Below, one piece after another: positions 44,137-53,083 of a stretch of DNA of 64,000 bases. Under the pieces are notes generated by a model, which saw only the letters and a list, made by a program, of their open reading frames with translations, was not told the DNA's origin and did not search any database. The number at the start of each line of letters is the position of its first letter. Position 1 is the first letter of the stretch. Origin of the DNA: Patescibacteria group bacterium (GTDB lineage: Bacteria; Patescibacteriota; Microgenomatia; UBA1406; GWC2-37-13); the NCBI GenBank assembly GCA_026415975.1, contig JAOAFZ010000001.1, forward strand, positions 1-64,000. The letters are read 5' to 3'. Position numbers and translations under genes: made by a program.

Positions 44137-44700
44137 ATGGAAGATGAACTGCGGCAAAGTAGCAGATATATGAATGCACTCTGTGTGTACCCCCGAATAC
44201 GATTCGATATACAGCGGGAAAATGAGAAGGTCATACTTTTGATAAGAGAACATCCGGTTACACAGATTCCGTGGGTGCTCCAGTCAGTCGGGATGCTGCT
44301 AATACTGTTTCTGCTAAACCTTATTATTCCTGATATTTTTAATGTCTGGCAGGTTCTCTTCTTTAACCTTTTCTCCCTTGCAGCAATTGCTGCATTCATC
44401 TGGCTGAATTACTTACGTTGGAATTACCATGTGGGACTGATAACTAACGAGCGGATTCTTGATATTGATTTTAAGTCTGCCCTCTATAAGGAGGTATCGA
44501 TTGCGAAGCTCTCAAATGTCGAAGAGATTTCTTCTGCAAGTGCGGGCTATGCCGGTACGCTGTTTAACTATGGGGATATTAGTGTTATGACAGCCGGTGC
44601 TGATGTAAATATCGAGTTTCGGCATGCGCCGGATCCGTCATTTATCGTAAAACTTATCAATCGCCTCTCCCACGACAAGAATGGAAACAATAATAATTAA
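44137..44700 (+). CDS. bacterial PH-domain membrane protein
   Basis: 187 residues. Two membrane helices (about 50-95) are followed by a bPH-type domain (NYHVGLITNERILDIDFKSALYKEVSIAKLSNVEEISS). This arrangement is typical of the YdbS/bPH_2-like families. Function unknown. It is first in a compact plus-strand run: it overlaps the DUF5657-like gene by 20 bases, which leads to the PP2C-like and sigma genes. Confidence 0.8.
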   Translation: MEDELRQSSRYMNALCVYPRIRFDIQRENEKVILLIREHPVTQIPWVLQSVGMLLILFLLNLIIPDIFNVWQVLFFNLFSLAAIAAFIWLNYLRWNYHVGLITNERILDIDFKSALYKEVSIAKLSNVEEISSASAGYAGTLFNYGDISVMTAGADVNIEFRHAPDPSFIVKLINRLSHDKNGNNNN

Positions 44701-44935
44701 TCTGTTTGATGGATTAATGAATCTCTCTGATATTGAGATTATTTACTTTTTTTTCAAAGCATTTTCAGTTGTGTTTTCTCTCCTGTTTCTGGTGTACGCA
44801 GTGATTATGGTAAGGCAGACTGCGGTGCTTCGGGATACCTTATCCACGAGTAATGACGGTCTCTTTGCGTTTTTGAGTAATGTACAATTAATTGTAGCGG
44901 TGATTCTGATTCTCTATTCTCTGATATTGTTGTAA
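44681..44935 (+). CDS. small two-helix membrane protein, DUF5657-like
   Basis: 84 residues. Two hydrophobic segments (about 22-44 and 65-84) enclose a short polar loop (MVRQTAVLRDTLSTSNDG). The pattern is like DUF5657 proteins common in this radiation. It overlaps the upstream PH-domain gene and is three bases from the PP2C-like gene. Confidence 0.7.
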   Translation: METIIINLFDGLMNLSDIEIIYFFFKAFSVVFSLLFLVYAVIMVRQTAVLRDTLSTSNDGLFAFLSNVQLIVAVILILYSLILL

Positions 44936-44938
44936 CCT

Positions 44939-47065
44939 ATGATTCAAGCCCAAACAGCAGTCTTCACCGGTAAGGACCGTTCAAGAGTTTTCCGTGACTG
45001 CATCGCGGAGAAGACTTTTTTCCTTGTACTCGAGATATACGATGGGGTCACTAAATCAGAGGGTGCGCGGATAATGAAAGCATTGTCGGAAGCATACGCC
45101 GGTGTTAGTCCGCTGATGAAGATGGATCACTTCGAATCATGGTTGCAAGACGCCCTGTTAAACGCAGAAGCACCGGAGAGCTGTTCTGTTGCTGCAGGGA
45201 TCATCACCGGCAATATAATCTACATCAAGACTATTGGTGACGGTGAGATACACATGCGACGCGGAAAGAAATTCGTGCGGCTTATTCACGGTACAAAGGT
45301 GGCTTCCGGATACGTAAAACCTGATGATTTACTTGTTTTTACTACCGCTTCATTTCGCGCGCTGATCGAGGAAGAAGAGGCACTTAAGAAACCTCTCGAC
45401 ACTGGAACTCCCGAAAAAATAGTTGAAAAGCTCGAGGCATTTTACAGTGAAAAAGCGGATCATGCCACTATGGCTGTTTTTGCTAGAATGGTTGAAGTTG
45501 CAGAAGACGATTTAAAAACCGGTGAAAATACTACTGTTGTTCCTCTTACCCGTCCTGCGGATCCGCTAGCCCGGGCACATGTTGAAATGGTCGCCGTACC
45601 CGTAAGATCGGATGAAGACGGCAGTATACCGGTTAACTCAGTCTCCGGAAAGACAGCTCAGCCGCCGAACTATGCCCAGAACGCCACGCTTAATACGGAG
45701 ATCGATGATGAAACTGACAGCCAGGATTTTCCGTTGCCATCATCTTTGCCAACCACACCTTCCGCGACGTCTGCCAGTGCAGTCTCAGATACCGGGTTCG
45801 CGAGAGCAGGCGGAGGAAGGTCGGTATTGTCGAGCAGCAGATTATCAGGAAGTGGTATCCGGCCTTTGGACGAGAGTGAAGGCAGTGTGTTGCCACCGGA
45901 CTCCCCGCTCGGTAAACCAAATGCATCGACAGTTACTATCGCTGCTGCAAAGAAAGGCTTAGGCGGTAAAACCAGAAAAACGATTACGTTTGTTGTTGTA
46001 TTAGTAATTCTCGGTATATTCATATGGAGTGTTGTATTCGGTTATCAACGGCGTCAGGCAGCCGAAAACCGAAAGAAAATCGATGCGGTTTCCCAGCTGG
46101 TAGAGCAAAAAACCACTGAAGCAGAGGAGATCTCATTTTTGAATATGGAGCGTGCCCTGGCACTTTTAAATGAGTCAAAAGTAGCGGTTTCCTCGTTGAA
46201 AAAAGAGATAGGCAACGGGTATGACTCCGAGATCGGTTTACTGGAGCAGAAGATAACCGAAAAGGAAAATGCGATCGTTCAGAAAGAGGAGTCCGAGCCG
46301 GAGGAGTTTTATGATCTTGCCCTTGAGGATAAAAATGCAAAGGGCGATAGAATGTTTCTTGAGGGGGACAAGATTGCAATTCTGGATACTGTTGCCAAAA
46401 CTGTCTATAACTTTGATGCCGACCGGAAATCACTGAAAAGCAGTAAAAATGCAGTTGTAGGAACAGCAACGGAAGTTGGTCTCGTGAATGGTGCGATCTA
46501 TATTTTTGTACCTGACCAGGGCGTATTTGTTTTTGATGATGACACAAAAGTACGAAATGTCATAAAGAATGACCCTGAGTGGGGCAATATTACCGATATG
46601 GCCTTCTTCGGAGGTAATATATATCTCCTTGACTCCGGTAAAGGGGATGTCTATAAATATGTTTCGGCAGGGGTCGGGTACGGGAAAAAGTCTTCATATT
46701 TCACCGGAACCGCACCCGATATTTCCGGAGCCACCTCGCTCAAAATTGATGCTTCAGTGTATGTGAGCATGCCATCAAAAGTTTTGAAGTTTACGCGGGG
46801 GACAGCCGATGAGTTTCAAACCAGTTTTCCGACGAAACAGGTCGAAATTAATGGCGTATATACCGACGAAAATACAGAGTTTGTATATGTTTGGGATAAA
46901 AAAAATGCAACTATCTTCGTTCTTGATAAAAAAGGAGGGTATAATCGTCAAATCAAGTCACCTGCGCTTGCAAAAGCCAGCGACTTCTTGGTTTACAACG
47001 GACGGATACTCCTTCTGTCGGGTTCCAAGATCTATGCATTGACAGAGAAAGATTTAAAAGAATGA
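44939..47065 (+). CDS. PP2C-like protein with membrane helix and exterior beta-propeller-like domain
   Basis: 708 residues. The first 195 residues follow the PP2C fold plan (LEIYDGVTKSEGARIM in place of the DG motif, SCSVAAGIITGNIIYIKTIGDGEIHMRRG, DDLLVFTTASFRALI). Most metal-binding aspartates are missing, so phosphatase activity is doubtful. A Ser/Thr/Pro-rich linker (about 200-345), one membrane helix (about 352-372), a helical segment (about 375-450) and repeated beta-rich units (about 465-705) follow. It is directly upstream of an ECF-type sigma factor gene with a four-base overlap. A role in signal transfer across the membrane is possible. Confidence 0.7.
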   Translation: MIQAQTAVFTGKDRSRVFRDCIAEKTFFLVLEIYDGVTKSEGARIMKALSEAYAGVSPLMKMDHFESWLQDALLNAEAPESCSVAAGIITGNIIYIKTIGDGEIHMRRGKKFVRLIHGTKVASGYVKPDDLLVFTTASFRALIEEEEALKKPLDTGTPEKIVEKLEAFYSEKADHATMAVFARMVEVAEDDLKTGENTTVVPLTRPADPLARAHVEMVAVPVRSDEDGSIPVNSVSGKTAQPPNYAQNATLNTEIDDETDSQDFPLPSSLPTTPSATSASAVSDTGFARAGGGRSVLSSSRLSGSGIRPLDESEGSVLPPDSPLGKPNASTVTIAAAKKGLGGKTRKTITFVVVLVILGIFIWSVVFGYQRRQAAENRKKIDAVSQLVEQKTTEAEEISFLNMERALALLNESKVAVSSLKKEIGNGYDSEIGLLEQKITEKENAIVQKEESEPEEFYDLALEDKNAKGDRMFLEGDKIAILDTVAKTVYNFDADRKSLKSSKNAVVGTATEVGLVNGAIYIFVPDQGVFVFDDDTKVRNVIKNDPEWGNITDMAFFGGNIYLLDSGKGDVYKYVSAGVGYGKKSSYFTGTAPDISGATSLKIDASVYVSMPSKVLKFTRGTADEFQTSFPTKQVEINGVYTDENTEFVYVWDKKNATIFVLDKKGGYNRQIKSPALAKASDFLVYNGRILLLSGSKIYALTEKDLKE

Positions 47066-47616
47066 TTGATATCAACGACGAAAAGTCACTGGTAAAACGA
47101 ATACTTGCTAAAGACGAGCAGGCGTTTCTCCTCTTTGTTCGCGCAAACGAGACAAATCTGTTTCACTATGTATACCGGCAGATTAATGACCGGGATGCTG
47201 CAGAGGAAATTGTTCAGGATGTTTTTGTGGATTTTCTGGAAGCACTGCGGAGCTTTCATTTTCAGTGCAGTTTGAAAACGTACCTGTTCTCAATTGCCAA
47301 GTTCAAGGTGATTGATGCTATTAGAAAGAAAAAAATAAAAAAAGTAATATTTTCCGCACTCCCGGATTATGTTGTTGAGGGGCTTTCGCCGGTAATAATA
47401 GATGATACACTTGAAAAGAAAGAGCTTGCAGACAAGATACACGCCGTTATTGCCGCTTTGCCGCATGAATATCAGGTTATATTACGACTGAAGTATGTAG
47501 ACGAGGTCCGGGTGAAGGCGATTGCCGAGAGGCTATCACTCACCTTTAAGGCAACAGAGAGCCTGTTATTCCGCGCCAGGAAGGCATTTATCAAGTTGTT
47601 TCACCAGACTGTATGA
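47062..47616 (+). CDS. ECF-type RNA polymerase sigma factor
   Basis: 184 residues with region 2 (FHYVYRQINDRDAAEEIVQDVFVDFLEAL ... KTYLFSIAKFKVIDAIRKK) and region 4 (LPHEYQVILRLKYVDEVRVKAIAERLSLTFKATESLLFRARKAF). It lacks regions 1 and 3, as ECF sigma factors do. It overlaps the PP2C-like gene upstream and, by an ATGA, a small membrane-protein gene downstream that could be its anti-sigma factor. Its target promoters are unknown. Confidence 0.92.
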   Translation: MIDINDEKSLVKRILAKDEQAFLLFVRANETNLFHYVYRQINDRDAAEEIVQDVFVDFLEALRSFHFQCSLKTYLFSIAKFKVIDAIRKKKIKKVIFSALPDYVVEGLSPVIIDDTLEKKELADKIHAVIAALPHEYQVILRLKYVDEVRVKAIAERLSLTFKATESLLFRARKAFIKLFHQTV

Positions 47617-47858
47617 ACAATGCCGCGACACACAATCCGAAGAACTGGCGGAGCCGGATGGACGATATCTTAAGTCTGGAGCCGAACGACCTCATGTTTC
47701 AGCCTCTCACAACAGCGTATAAGCTGGTTACCCGCCGGCTGAAGGTGTGGCCGTTTCTGTATATTATTCCGCTTTCTTTTGCTGCCGCTGCACTGCTTTA
47801 TGCGACATTCGGGTCCAGTGTGGTAAAGCTCACCAGTCTCCTGCAGTATGGATTTTAG
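47613..47858 (+). CDS. small one-helix membrane protein after the sigma factor (possible anti-sigma)
   Basis: 81 residues. The first 45 residues are soluble and charged and the rest contains one clear helix (VWPFLYIIPLSFAAAALLYATFG). Position (ATGA overlap with an ECF sigma gene) and layout suggest an anti-sigma factor. I see no ZAS motif (HxxxCxxC), so this is only positional. Confidence 0.5.
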   Translation: MNNAATHNPKNWRSRMDDILSLEPNDLMFQPLTTAYKLVTRRLKVWPFLYIIPLSFAAAALLYATFGSSVVKLTSLLQYGF

Positions 47859-48459
47859 CAGGGCTTTTACTTCCATACTTGCTTCTGTAATTATTGTAGC
47901 TAGGCGAAGCGTGGCACTTATCTTTTATCCGTATAAGACGATGCGTGAAATCGCTCGCGAAGATGATTTTTTACAGATAGGAATACTATTCACGATTATT
48001 TTGATTTACTATCTTGGTGTTAACACTATACGGGATACTGCCTGGCACCCGTTAATTCAGTTTCTCTTCGTCGGTATTAATTATACCGGTACTATTTTTT
48101 TCACCTACATTTTTGCACAAATACATCGTACCGGAGCTTCTTTACGTCCGTACTTTTTTCTGTTTTCATACGCTATGATTCCAACAATTATCTGGTTTTA
48201 TATGAATTCACTCTTATATGTTGCCCTGCCTCCGCCACGAAACATTACTCTCACCGGCAAAGTTTTTAGTCTGGTTTTTATTACTCTGTCGGTTAGTCTA
48301 CTTACATGGAAGATCTTACTGTGGTATTTGGCAGTCCGTTATGCTACCCGGCTTAAGTTTTATGATATTCTTTTGATTGGAGTGCTGTTTTTTGCATTCC
48401 TCCTCCCCTATGCATTGCTATTGTATAATCTCTCGTTATTCCGGATTCCATTTATATAA
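47848..48459 (+). CDS. five- or six-helix membrane protein, Yip1-like
   Basis: 203 residues with five or six hydrophobic segments. The start (FYPYKTMREIAREDDFLQIGILF) resembles bacterial Yip1/YIPF-domain proteins. It overlaps the preceding small gene by 11 bases, so it belongs to the sigma-factor operon. Function unknown. Confidence 0.6.
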   Translation: MDFSRAFTSILASVIIVARRSVALIFYPYKTMREIAREDDFLQIGILFTIILIYYLGVNTIRDTAWHPLIQFLFVGINYTGTIFFTYIFAQIHRTGASLRPYFFLFSYAMIPTIIWFYMNSLLYVALPPPRNITLTGKVFSLVFITLSVSLLTWKILLWYLAVRYATRLKFYDILLIGVLFFAFLLPYALLLYNLSLFRIPFI

Positions 48460-48462
48460 GTT
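48457..48462 (+). promoter_or_regulatory. possible -10 box of the mevalonate operon
   Basis: TAAGTT, six bases before the ATG at 48469, overlapping the end of the upstream gene. A weak match; read-through from the sigma operon is the alternative. Confidence 0.3.
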
Positions 48463-48468
48463 ATATAG

Positions 48469-49647
48469 ATGGATGTCCTGAAGCATTCCCTTAAGCGTGA
48501 TTTTCTTTCCGCTTCCGACCAATACTGCATGACTCTCCGATCTCTTAATCCTGTATCCCGACGTGAGTATCTTTGTACTGAGCTGGGGGTTTCATTACCT
48601 GCAATCGAAAGGGCCCTTGCTGATACTGAAGATAGTGTCAGAATAGAAAATTTGGTTGGCGCAGTATCGATCCCGCTGGGAGTTGCCGGACCGGTTCAAA
48701 TTCATGGTGAATCTGTGTCAGGCAAACGATTTGTTCCCCTTGCAACAACCGAGGGTGCCCTGGTTGCATCGGTTAATCGTGGTTGTAAGGCGATCACAGA
48801 TTCCGGTGGCGTGTTTACTGCCTCTGATGATACCGGCATGACCCGGGGACCGGTTTTTGTTACTGCATCACTTGCAGACAGCCGCAAACTGGAAGCTTGG
48901 CTAGCCAGGAATGAGAACCTGATCCGGGAAGCGGCTGAATCGACGTCTGCCCACCTTTCCTATGTCTCGATGCAGGTACGTGCTCTCGCACGCTCAGTCT
49001 ACGTCAGATTCGTATTCCGGACCGGGCAGGCAATGGGGATGAACATGGTAACCTTAGCAACTCAAAAAATTGTTGAACTAGTGGAGGACAAGACGAACGC
49101 ACGATGTGTAGCAGTTGCAGGTAACTATGACATCGACAAAAAGCCGGCCTGGCTCAATGTTATTGAAAACAGGGGAAAAAGAGTCCGTGCGGAAGCGGTG
49201 ATTCATTCTACTGTCATTTCATCTGTTCTAAAGACTTCTGCATCGGCAATCAACGAGACCTGGGTAGAAAAATGTGTACAGGGATCGTATCTTGCCGGAT
49301 CACTTGGCTTTAACTGTCAATTTGCAAATATCGTTGCCGCAGTTTTTGCTGCCACTGGACAGGATCTTGCTCACGTGGTAGAGGGCAGTGCCGGCATCAC
49401 GACAGTTCAGGTCCTTGAGGGTGGAGATCTGTATTGTGCAGTCTATCTTCCGGCGGTGCTTACCGCAACAGTCGGCGGAGGAACAAAATACAAGACTCAG
49501 CAGGAGGCACATGCCATTCTTGGCAATCCAGATGCATCCGGACTTGCGGAAATTATCGGAGCTGCTGTGCTTGCAGGTGAGTTGTCATTGCTTGCATCGT
49601 TATCAGTGCATACCCTTGCTCGGTCGCACCGGGAGTTAGGCAGGTAA
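48469..49647 (+). CDS. hydroxymethylglutaryl-CoA reductase, class I
   Basis: 392 residues. It reduces HMG-CoA to mevalonate with NADPH and commits carbon to isoprenoids. Catalytic Glu95 (TTEGALVAS), a Lys in YDIDKKPAW (224 or 225), Asp299 (GQDLAHVVEGS) and His387 (near the C-terminus) are present. Sequence style (EGALVASVNRGCKA, GMNMV) is that of class I, as in archaea and eukaryotes. No membrane anchor. It heads a seven-gene operon and its stop is two bases before the HMG-CoA synthase ATG. Confidence 0.95.
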   Translation: MDVLKHSLKRDFLSASDQYCMTLRSLNPVSRREYLCTELGVSLPAIERALADTEDSVRIENLVGAVSIPLGVAGPVQIHGESVSGKRFVPLATTEGALVASVNRGCKAITDSGGVFTASDDTGMTRGPVFVTASLADSRKLEAWLARNENLIREAAESTSAHLSYVSMQVRALARSVYVRFVFRTGQAMGMNMVTLATQKIVELVEDKTNARCVAVAGNYDIDKKPAWLNVIENRGKRVRAEAVIHSTVISSVLKTSASAINETWVEKCVQGSYLAGSLGFNCQFANIVAAVFAATGQDLAHVVEGSAGITTVQVLEGGDLYCAVYLPAVLTATVGGGTKYKTQQEAHAILGNPDASGLAEIIGAAVLAGELSLLASLSVHTLARSHRELGR

Positions 49648-49649
49648 TT

Positions 49650-50669
49650 ATGGCAGGCATCATATCCTACGGATTTTATATACCCAGATCACGTATCCTG
49701 GTTCAAGAGATCGCCCGTCATCATCGGAAAAATGCGAATGACATAATCAGTTCACTGGGTGTATTTTCGAAGACAGTTGCAGCCCGTGACGAAGATACCG
49801 CTACGCTAGCACTCGAAGCAGCAACGATGGCGCTCGGAAAGGGAGATCCGACACTGATCGATGCAGTGTATGCCGGATCAGAGACTCACCCGTACGCAGT
49901 AAAACCCACTGCGACCATCGTTGCCGAATGGCTGGGAATCGGCAACGAGTATGCGGCATTCGATACGCAGTTTGCTTGCAAAGCAGCAACAGGAGCGCTT
50001 ATTGCCGCATTCGGTCAGGTGAAATCAGGTGATATCAAGCAAGCACTGATAATCGGAGCCGATAAAGCAACGGGAAAGCCCGGAGATGCGCTTGAGTATA
50101 CGGCAGCCTCGGCAGCAGTTGCTTTGATTATTGGCAATCAGGATACCATCCTTGATCTTGAGGGAAGCTACTCGTTTACTTCTGACACTCCGGATTTCTG
50201 GCGTCGGCACGGGGTAAAGTACCCGTCTCACGGAGGCCGGTTTACCGGAAAACCAGCGTATTTTACTCATGTAGCGGGAGCAGTGAACGGCTTGCTTGCT
50301 AAACTGGGCCGGAAGCCCGATGATTTTGACCACGTTGCATTCCATTCGCCAAACGGCAGATTCCCGCGCGAAGCTGCAACTGCGCTCAACTTTTCTCAGG
50401 CACAACTGGAGAACTCGCTGGTTGTTACAGAACTTGGTAATTCGTATGCAGCCTGTTCTTTGATGGCCTTAACTGCAGTTCTTGATGTTGCAGAGCCAGG
50501 TCAGAGAATCCTCCTGGTATCATATGGGTCAGGAGCAGGCTCAGACGCGTTTTCTTTTACGGTAACCGGGCGGCTTCCCGCAATGAGACACAATCTGCGC
50601 AAGAAAATGAAAAATTATGAAATCATAGACTATGGCACATACCTGCGCCAGTTACATCTTATTGTATGA
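49650..50669 (+). CDS. hydroxymethylglutaryl-CoA synthase, archaeal type
   Basis: 339 residues. It condenses acetyl-CoA and acetoacetyl-CoA. Nucleophile Cys110 (TQFACKAATG), the Glu of GSETHPYAVKP (about 78) and His232 (VAFHSPNGRFP) are seen. Short length and the GSETHPYAVKPT motif mark the archaeal-type synthase. It overlaps the thiolase gene by four bases. In archaea this enzyme, a thiolase and a DUF35 protein form one complex that channels acetoacetyl-CoA, and the same three genes are adjacent here. Confidence 0.95.
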   Translation: MAGIISYGFYIPRSRILVQEIARHHRKNANDIISSLGVFSKTVAARDEDTATLALEAATMALGKGDPTLIDAVYAGSETHPYAVKPTATIVAEWLGIGNEYAAFDTQFACKAATGALIAAFGQVKSGDIKQALIIGADKATGKPGDALEYTAASAAVALIIGNQDTILDLEGSYSFTSDTPDFWRRHGVKYPSHGGRFTGKPAYFTHVAGAVNGLLAKLGRKPDDFDHVAFHSPNGRFPREAATALNFSQAQLENSLVVTELGNSYAACSLMALTAVLDVAEPGQRILLVSYGSGAGSDAFSFTVTGRLPAMRHNLRKKMKNYEIIDYGTYLRQLHLIV

Positions 50670-51826
50670 GCAATAAATACGTTATCGGTTATAGCACGAC
50701 CAAATTCGGAGAACTCTGGGACTATTCGCTCTATGATCTGGTACAGACGGTAACCGGTTCTGTCCTTGAAAAGACAAAGTTAGAGGCTGCTCAGGTTGAT
50801 GCTGTTTTCTATGGAAACATGATGGCCGGGATCATAGAGAATAACCTGCATTCGGGTGCAAAACTTGCTGAACTGCTCGGAACTCATGTTCCTGTGTATC
50901 GTACTGAAAGTGCGTGTGCTTCAGGAGGTATGGCTTTTCACTTGGCGACAATGTACCTTGATGCCCATCCTGATAGTACGGTGCTTGTCATTGGTGCCGA
51001 GAAAATGACTGATGTATCTCCACCCGATGTTACAAGCGCACTCCAGGCTGCCGCTTCCGGTGAAGAGCAGCTTGCAGGGCTGACATTTCCCGGACTGTAC
51101 GCAATGCTTGCCCGCATGTATATGGAAACCTACAACTATACGGAAGAACACCTTGCTCATGTCCCGGTGAAGAATCATTTTCATGCGGTCAGAAATCCGT
51201 ACGCCCAATTCCGACGGGAGATTACAATAAATCAGGTTCTCAAAAGCCCCTATATTGCCACTCCCCTGAAAGTACTTGATAGTTCGCCCATATCGGATGG
51301 TGCGGCAGCAGTTTTGCTAACTAATAGCCCAAATATCCGTAAGCGCGTCGCATATTCAGTTCGGGTACTTGCATCAGAGGTCGCAACCGATACAATTTCT
51401 ATCAAACACCGCCGACGAATGGATACCCTGCAAGCGAGTGTCGTTGCGAGTAATAAAGCATATGCAGCTTGTGGGATAACGGCGAAAGAAATATCCGTTG
51501 CAGAAGTGCATGACTGTTTTTCGATTGCGGAACTGTTGGCAATGGAGGATCTCGGTTTTTGGGCGAAAGGCGAAGCCGGTAGCCGGATAGTTACCGGTGA
51601 GACGCGTCTTGATGCGGGGGGTAGTCTGGTGGTCAATGCTTCAGGCGGTTTGAAAGCCTCCGGACATCCGGTGGGTGCAACCGGAATAAAACAAATCGGA
51701 GAGCTGTTTCTGCAGTTAACCGGACAAGCAGATAGCAGACAGGTTGCAAAAGCCCGTTACGGCCTTGCACAGAATGTCGGAGGTTCGGGAGGAACTGCTG
51801 TGGTTACTATTCTTGGTCAGGTTTAA
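50666..51826 (+). CDS. acetoacetyl-CoA thiolase, archaeal type
   Basis: 386 residues. It joins two acetyl-CoA to acetoacetyl-CoA. Nucleophile Cys84 (ESACASGG), the EVHDCFSIAE segment and GHPVGATG are visible. The HDCF and GHPVGATG pattern suits the archaeal/SCP-x-like thiolases that partner with DUF35. It is between HMG-CoA synthase (four-base overlap) and the DUF35 gene (one base apart). Confidence 0.94.
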   Translation: MSNKYVIGYSTTKFGELWDYSLYDLVQTVTGSVLEKTKLEAAQVDAVFYGNMMAGIIENNLHSGAKLAELLGTHVPVYRTESACASGGMAFHLATMYLDAHPDSTVLVIGAEKMTDVSPPDVTSALQAAASGEEQLAGLTFPGLYAMLARMYMETYNYTEEHLAHVPVKNHFHAVRNPYAQFRREITINQVLKSPYIATPLKVLDSSPISDGAAAVLLTNSPNIRKRVAYSVRVLASEVATDTISIKHRRRMDTLQASVVASNKAYAACGITAKEISVAEVHDCFSIAELLAMEDLGFWAKGEAGSRIVTGETRLDAGGSLVVNASGGLKASGHPVGATGIKQIGELFLQLTGQADSRQVAKARYGLAQNVGGSGGTAVVTILGQV

Positions 51827-51827
51827 C

Positions 51828-52139
51828 ATGAACAATCCTATCCGTAACTGGCGTCGTCAGAAAAAAATACACCAGTTCCGCAACCGCATCGGTACGGTTG
51901 AGACGTGGACAGAGATTATTGCACCCCCAGCGCAGTTTGCAGGTGAGGCACCATACGTTGTCGCTCTGGTACGCATGGATGATGGCGGATTTCAGTATGG
52001 AATGATCACAGATATTAACTCGGAAGATATTGTAAAAGGTATGAAGGTTCGTGCTACCGTCCGTGTGGTCTCGACCGGAGCAGCCGCCGAAGATATAATC
52101 ACCTACGGTCTCAAGTTTGTTCCGGTAGACCCAGTATGA
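51828..52139 (+). CDS. DUF35 OB-fold scaffold protein of the thiolase-HMG-CoA synthase complex
   Basis: 103 residues from the ATG at 51828, one base after the thiolase stop. The OB-fold part (APYVVALVRMDDGGFQYGMITDI ... KVRATVRVV) fits DUF35. The zinc ribbon (four cysteines) usual before the OB fold is absent: the N-terminal segment is only NPIRNWRRQKKIHQFRNRIG with no cysteine. In archaea DUF35 holds the shared CoA site of the complex. Overlaps the mevalonate kinase gene by four bases. Confidence 0.85.
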   Translation: MNNPIRNWRRQKKIHQFRNRIGTVETWTEIIAPPAQFAGEAPYVVALVRMDDGGFQYGMITDINSEDIVKGMKVRATVRVVSTGAAAEDIITYGLKFVPVDPV

Positions 52140-53083
52140 CAGAGGTTACGTATGCCGCACCCGGGAAGGTTATCCTTGCCGGTGAGCATGCGGTTGTTTA
52201 TGGAAAGCCGGCGTTATTGTCGGCAATCGGTAGCTACTGTTATGTTACGGTAGCTTCAGGTTCTCCTGATAAGCCGGTTCCCGACTATATTGAAACTGTT
52301 GCCGGAATAGTAGAGTCATATCTCAATGCGCAGGAAAGCGGCTTTCGAGCGAAACCTTTTCGGATCAGTGTAACCCTTGATTTTCCGATGGGAAGAGGGC
52401 TCGGATCCTCTGCAGCTTTTGCGGTTGCGGCTGTTGCAGCCCTTCTTCATTTCCATACCGGAACAGAACCTGCAAAAGAAACGATCAATACACTAGCCTA
52501 TCAGGCAGAGAAAAAGTTTCACGGGAAACCCTCAGGTGCTGATAATACTGCCTGTTGTTACGGGGGGCTTATTTACTATCGTAAGGAATTTGAATTCTTG
52601 AAAACGATTTCTGCACTCAATGCAAAATTACCGAGAGTCTTCGAAGAAAAATTACTTCTGATTGACACCGGCAAGCCGGTCGAAACTACAGCTGAAATGG
52701 TCCAAAACGTCGCGGAGGCGTATAACCGGAACTCTGCTACAACCGAAACTATTATGAGCGCGATAGAAAAACTTACGAAACGAACTGTTGTTTCTGTGGT
52801 AACAGAAAACCTTAACCTGTTTACCCGTTGTCTGCATGATACTCAGGAAGAACTCCAACGACTGGGAATCGTGTCAGAAAAAACAGCGAACCTTATAAGC
52901 GAATTTGCGGAGTTTGGAACCGGCAAAGTGACCGGTGCCGGTGGCCTCCGGGAAGGTTCAGGCTACATCCTTTTTTTGGCAAAGGATCGGAGTGCTCTCG
53001 AAAAAGAGTTAACGCGCCGTGGTATTCCCTTTATTCCATTTACCCAGGATTTCCATGGAGTTCACTGTATCAAGCCCGTCTAA
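52136..53083 (+). CDS. mvk: mevalonate kinase
   Basis: 315 residues, GHMP kinase. Motifs: APGKVILAGEHAVVYGKPAL near the N-terminus, the phosphate loop MGRGLGSSAAF (about 84-94), and TGAGGLREGSGYILF near the C-terminus. The GKPSGADNTACCYGG segment fits mevalonate kinase rather than galactokinase. The product is mevalonate 5-phosphate. Its 3' end overlaps the decarboxylase gene by 29 bases. Confidence 0.93.
   Translation: MTEVTYAAPGKVILAGEHAVVYGKPALLSAIGSYCYVTVASGSPDKPVPDYIETVAGIVESYLNAQESGFRAKPFRISVTLDFPMGRGLGSSAAFAVAAVAALLHFHTGTEPAKETINTLAYQAEKKFHGKPSGADNTACCYGGLIYYRKEFEFLKTISALNAKLPRVFEEKLLLIDTGKPVETTAEMVQNVAEAYNRNSATTETIMSAIEKLTKRTVVSVVTENLNLFTRCLHDTQEELQRLGIVSEKTANLISEFAEFGTGKVTGAGGLREGSGYILFLAKDRSALEKELTRRGIPFIPFTQDFHGVHCIKPV

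Noticed and set aside
46020-46547. A 175-codon minus-strand frame within the PP2C-like gene
   Set aside because: Its composition is that of an antisense shadow, it lacks a promoter box, and the plus-strand frame is continuous with recognisable domains.
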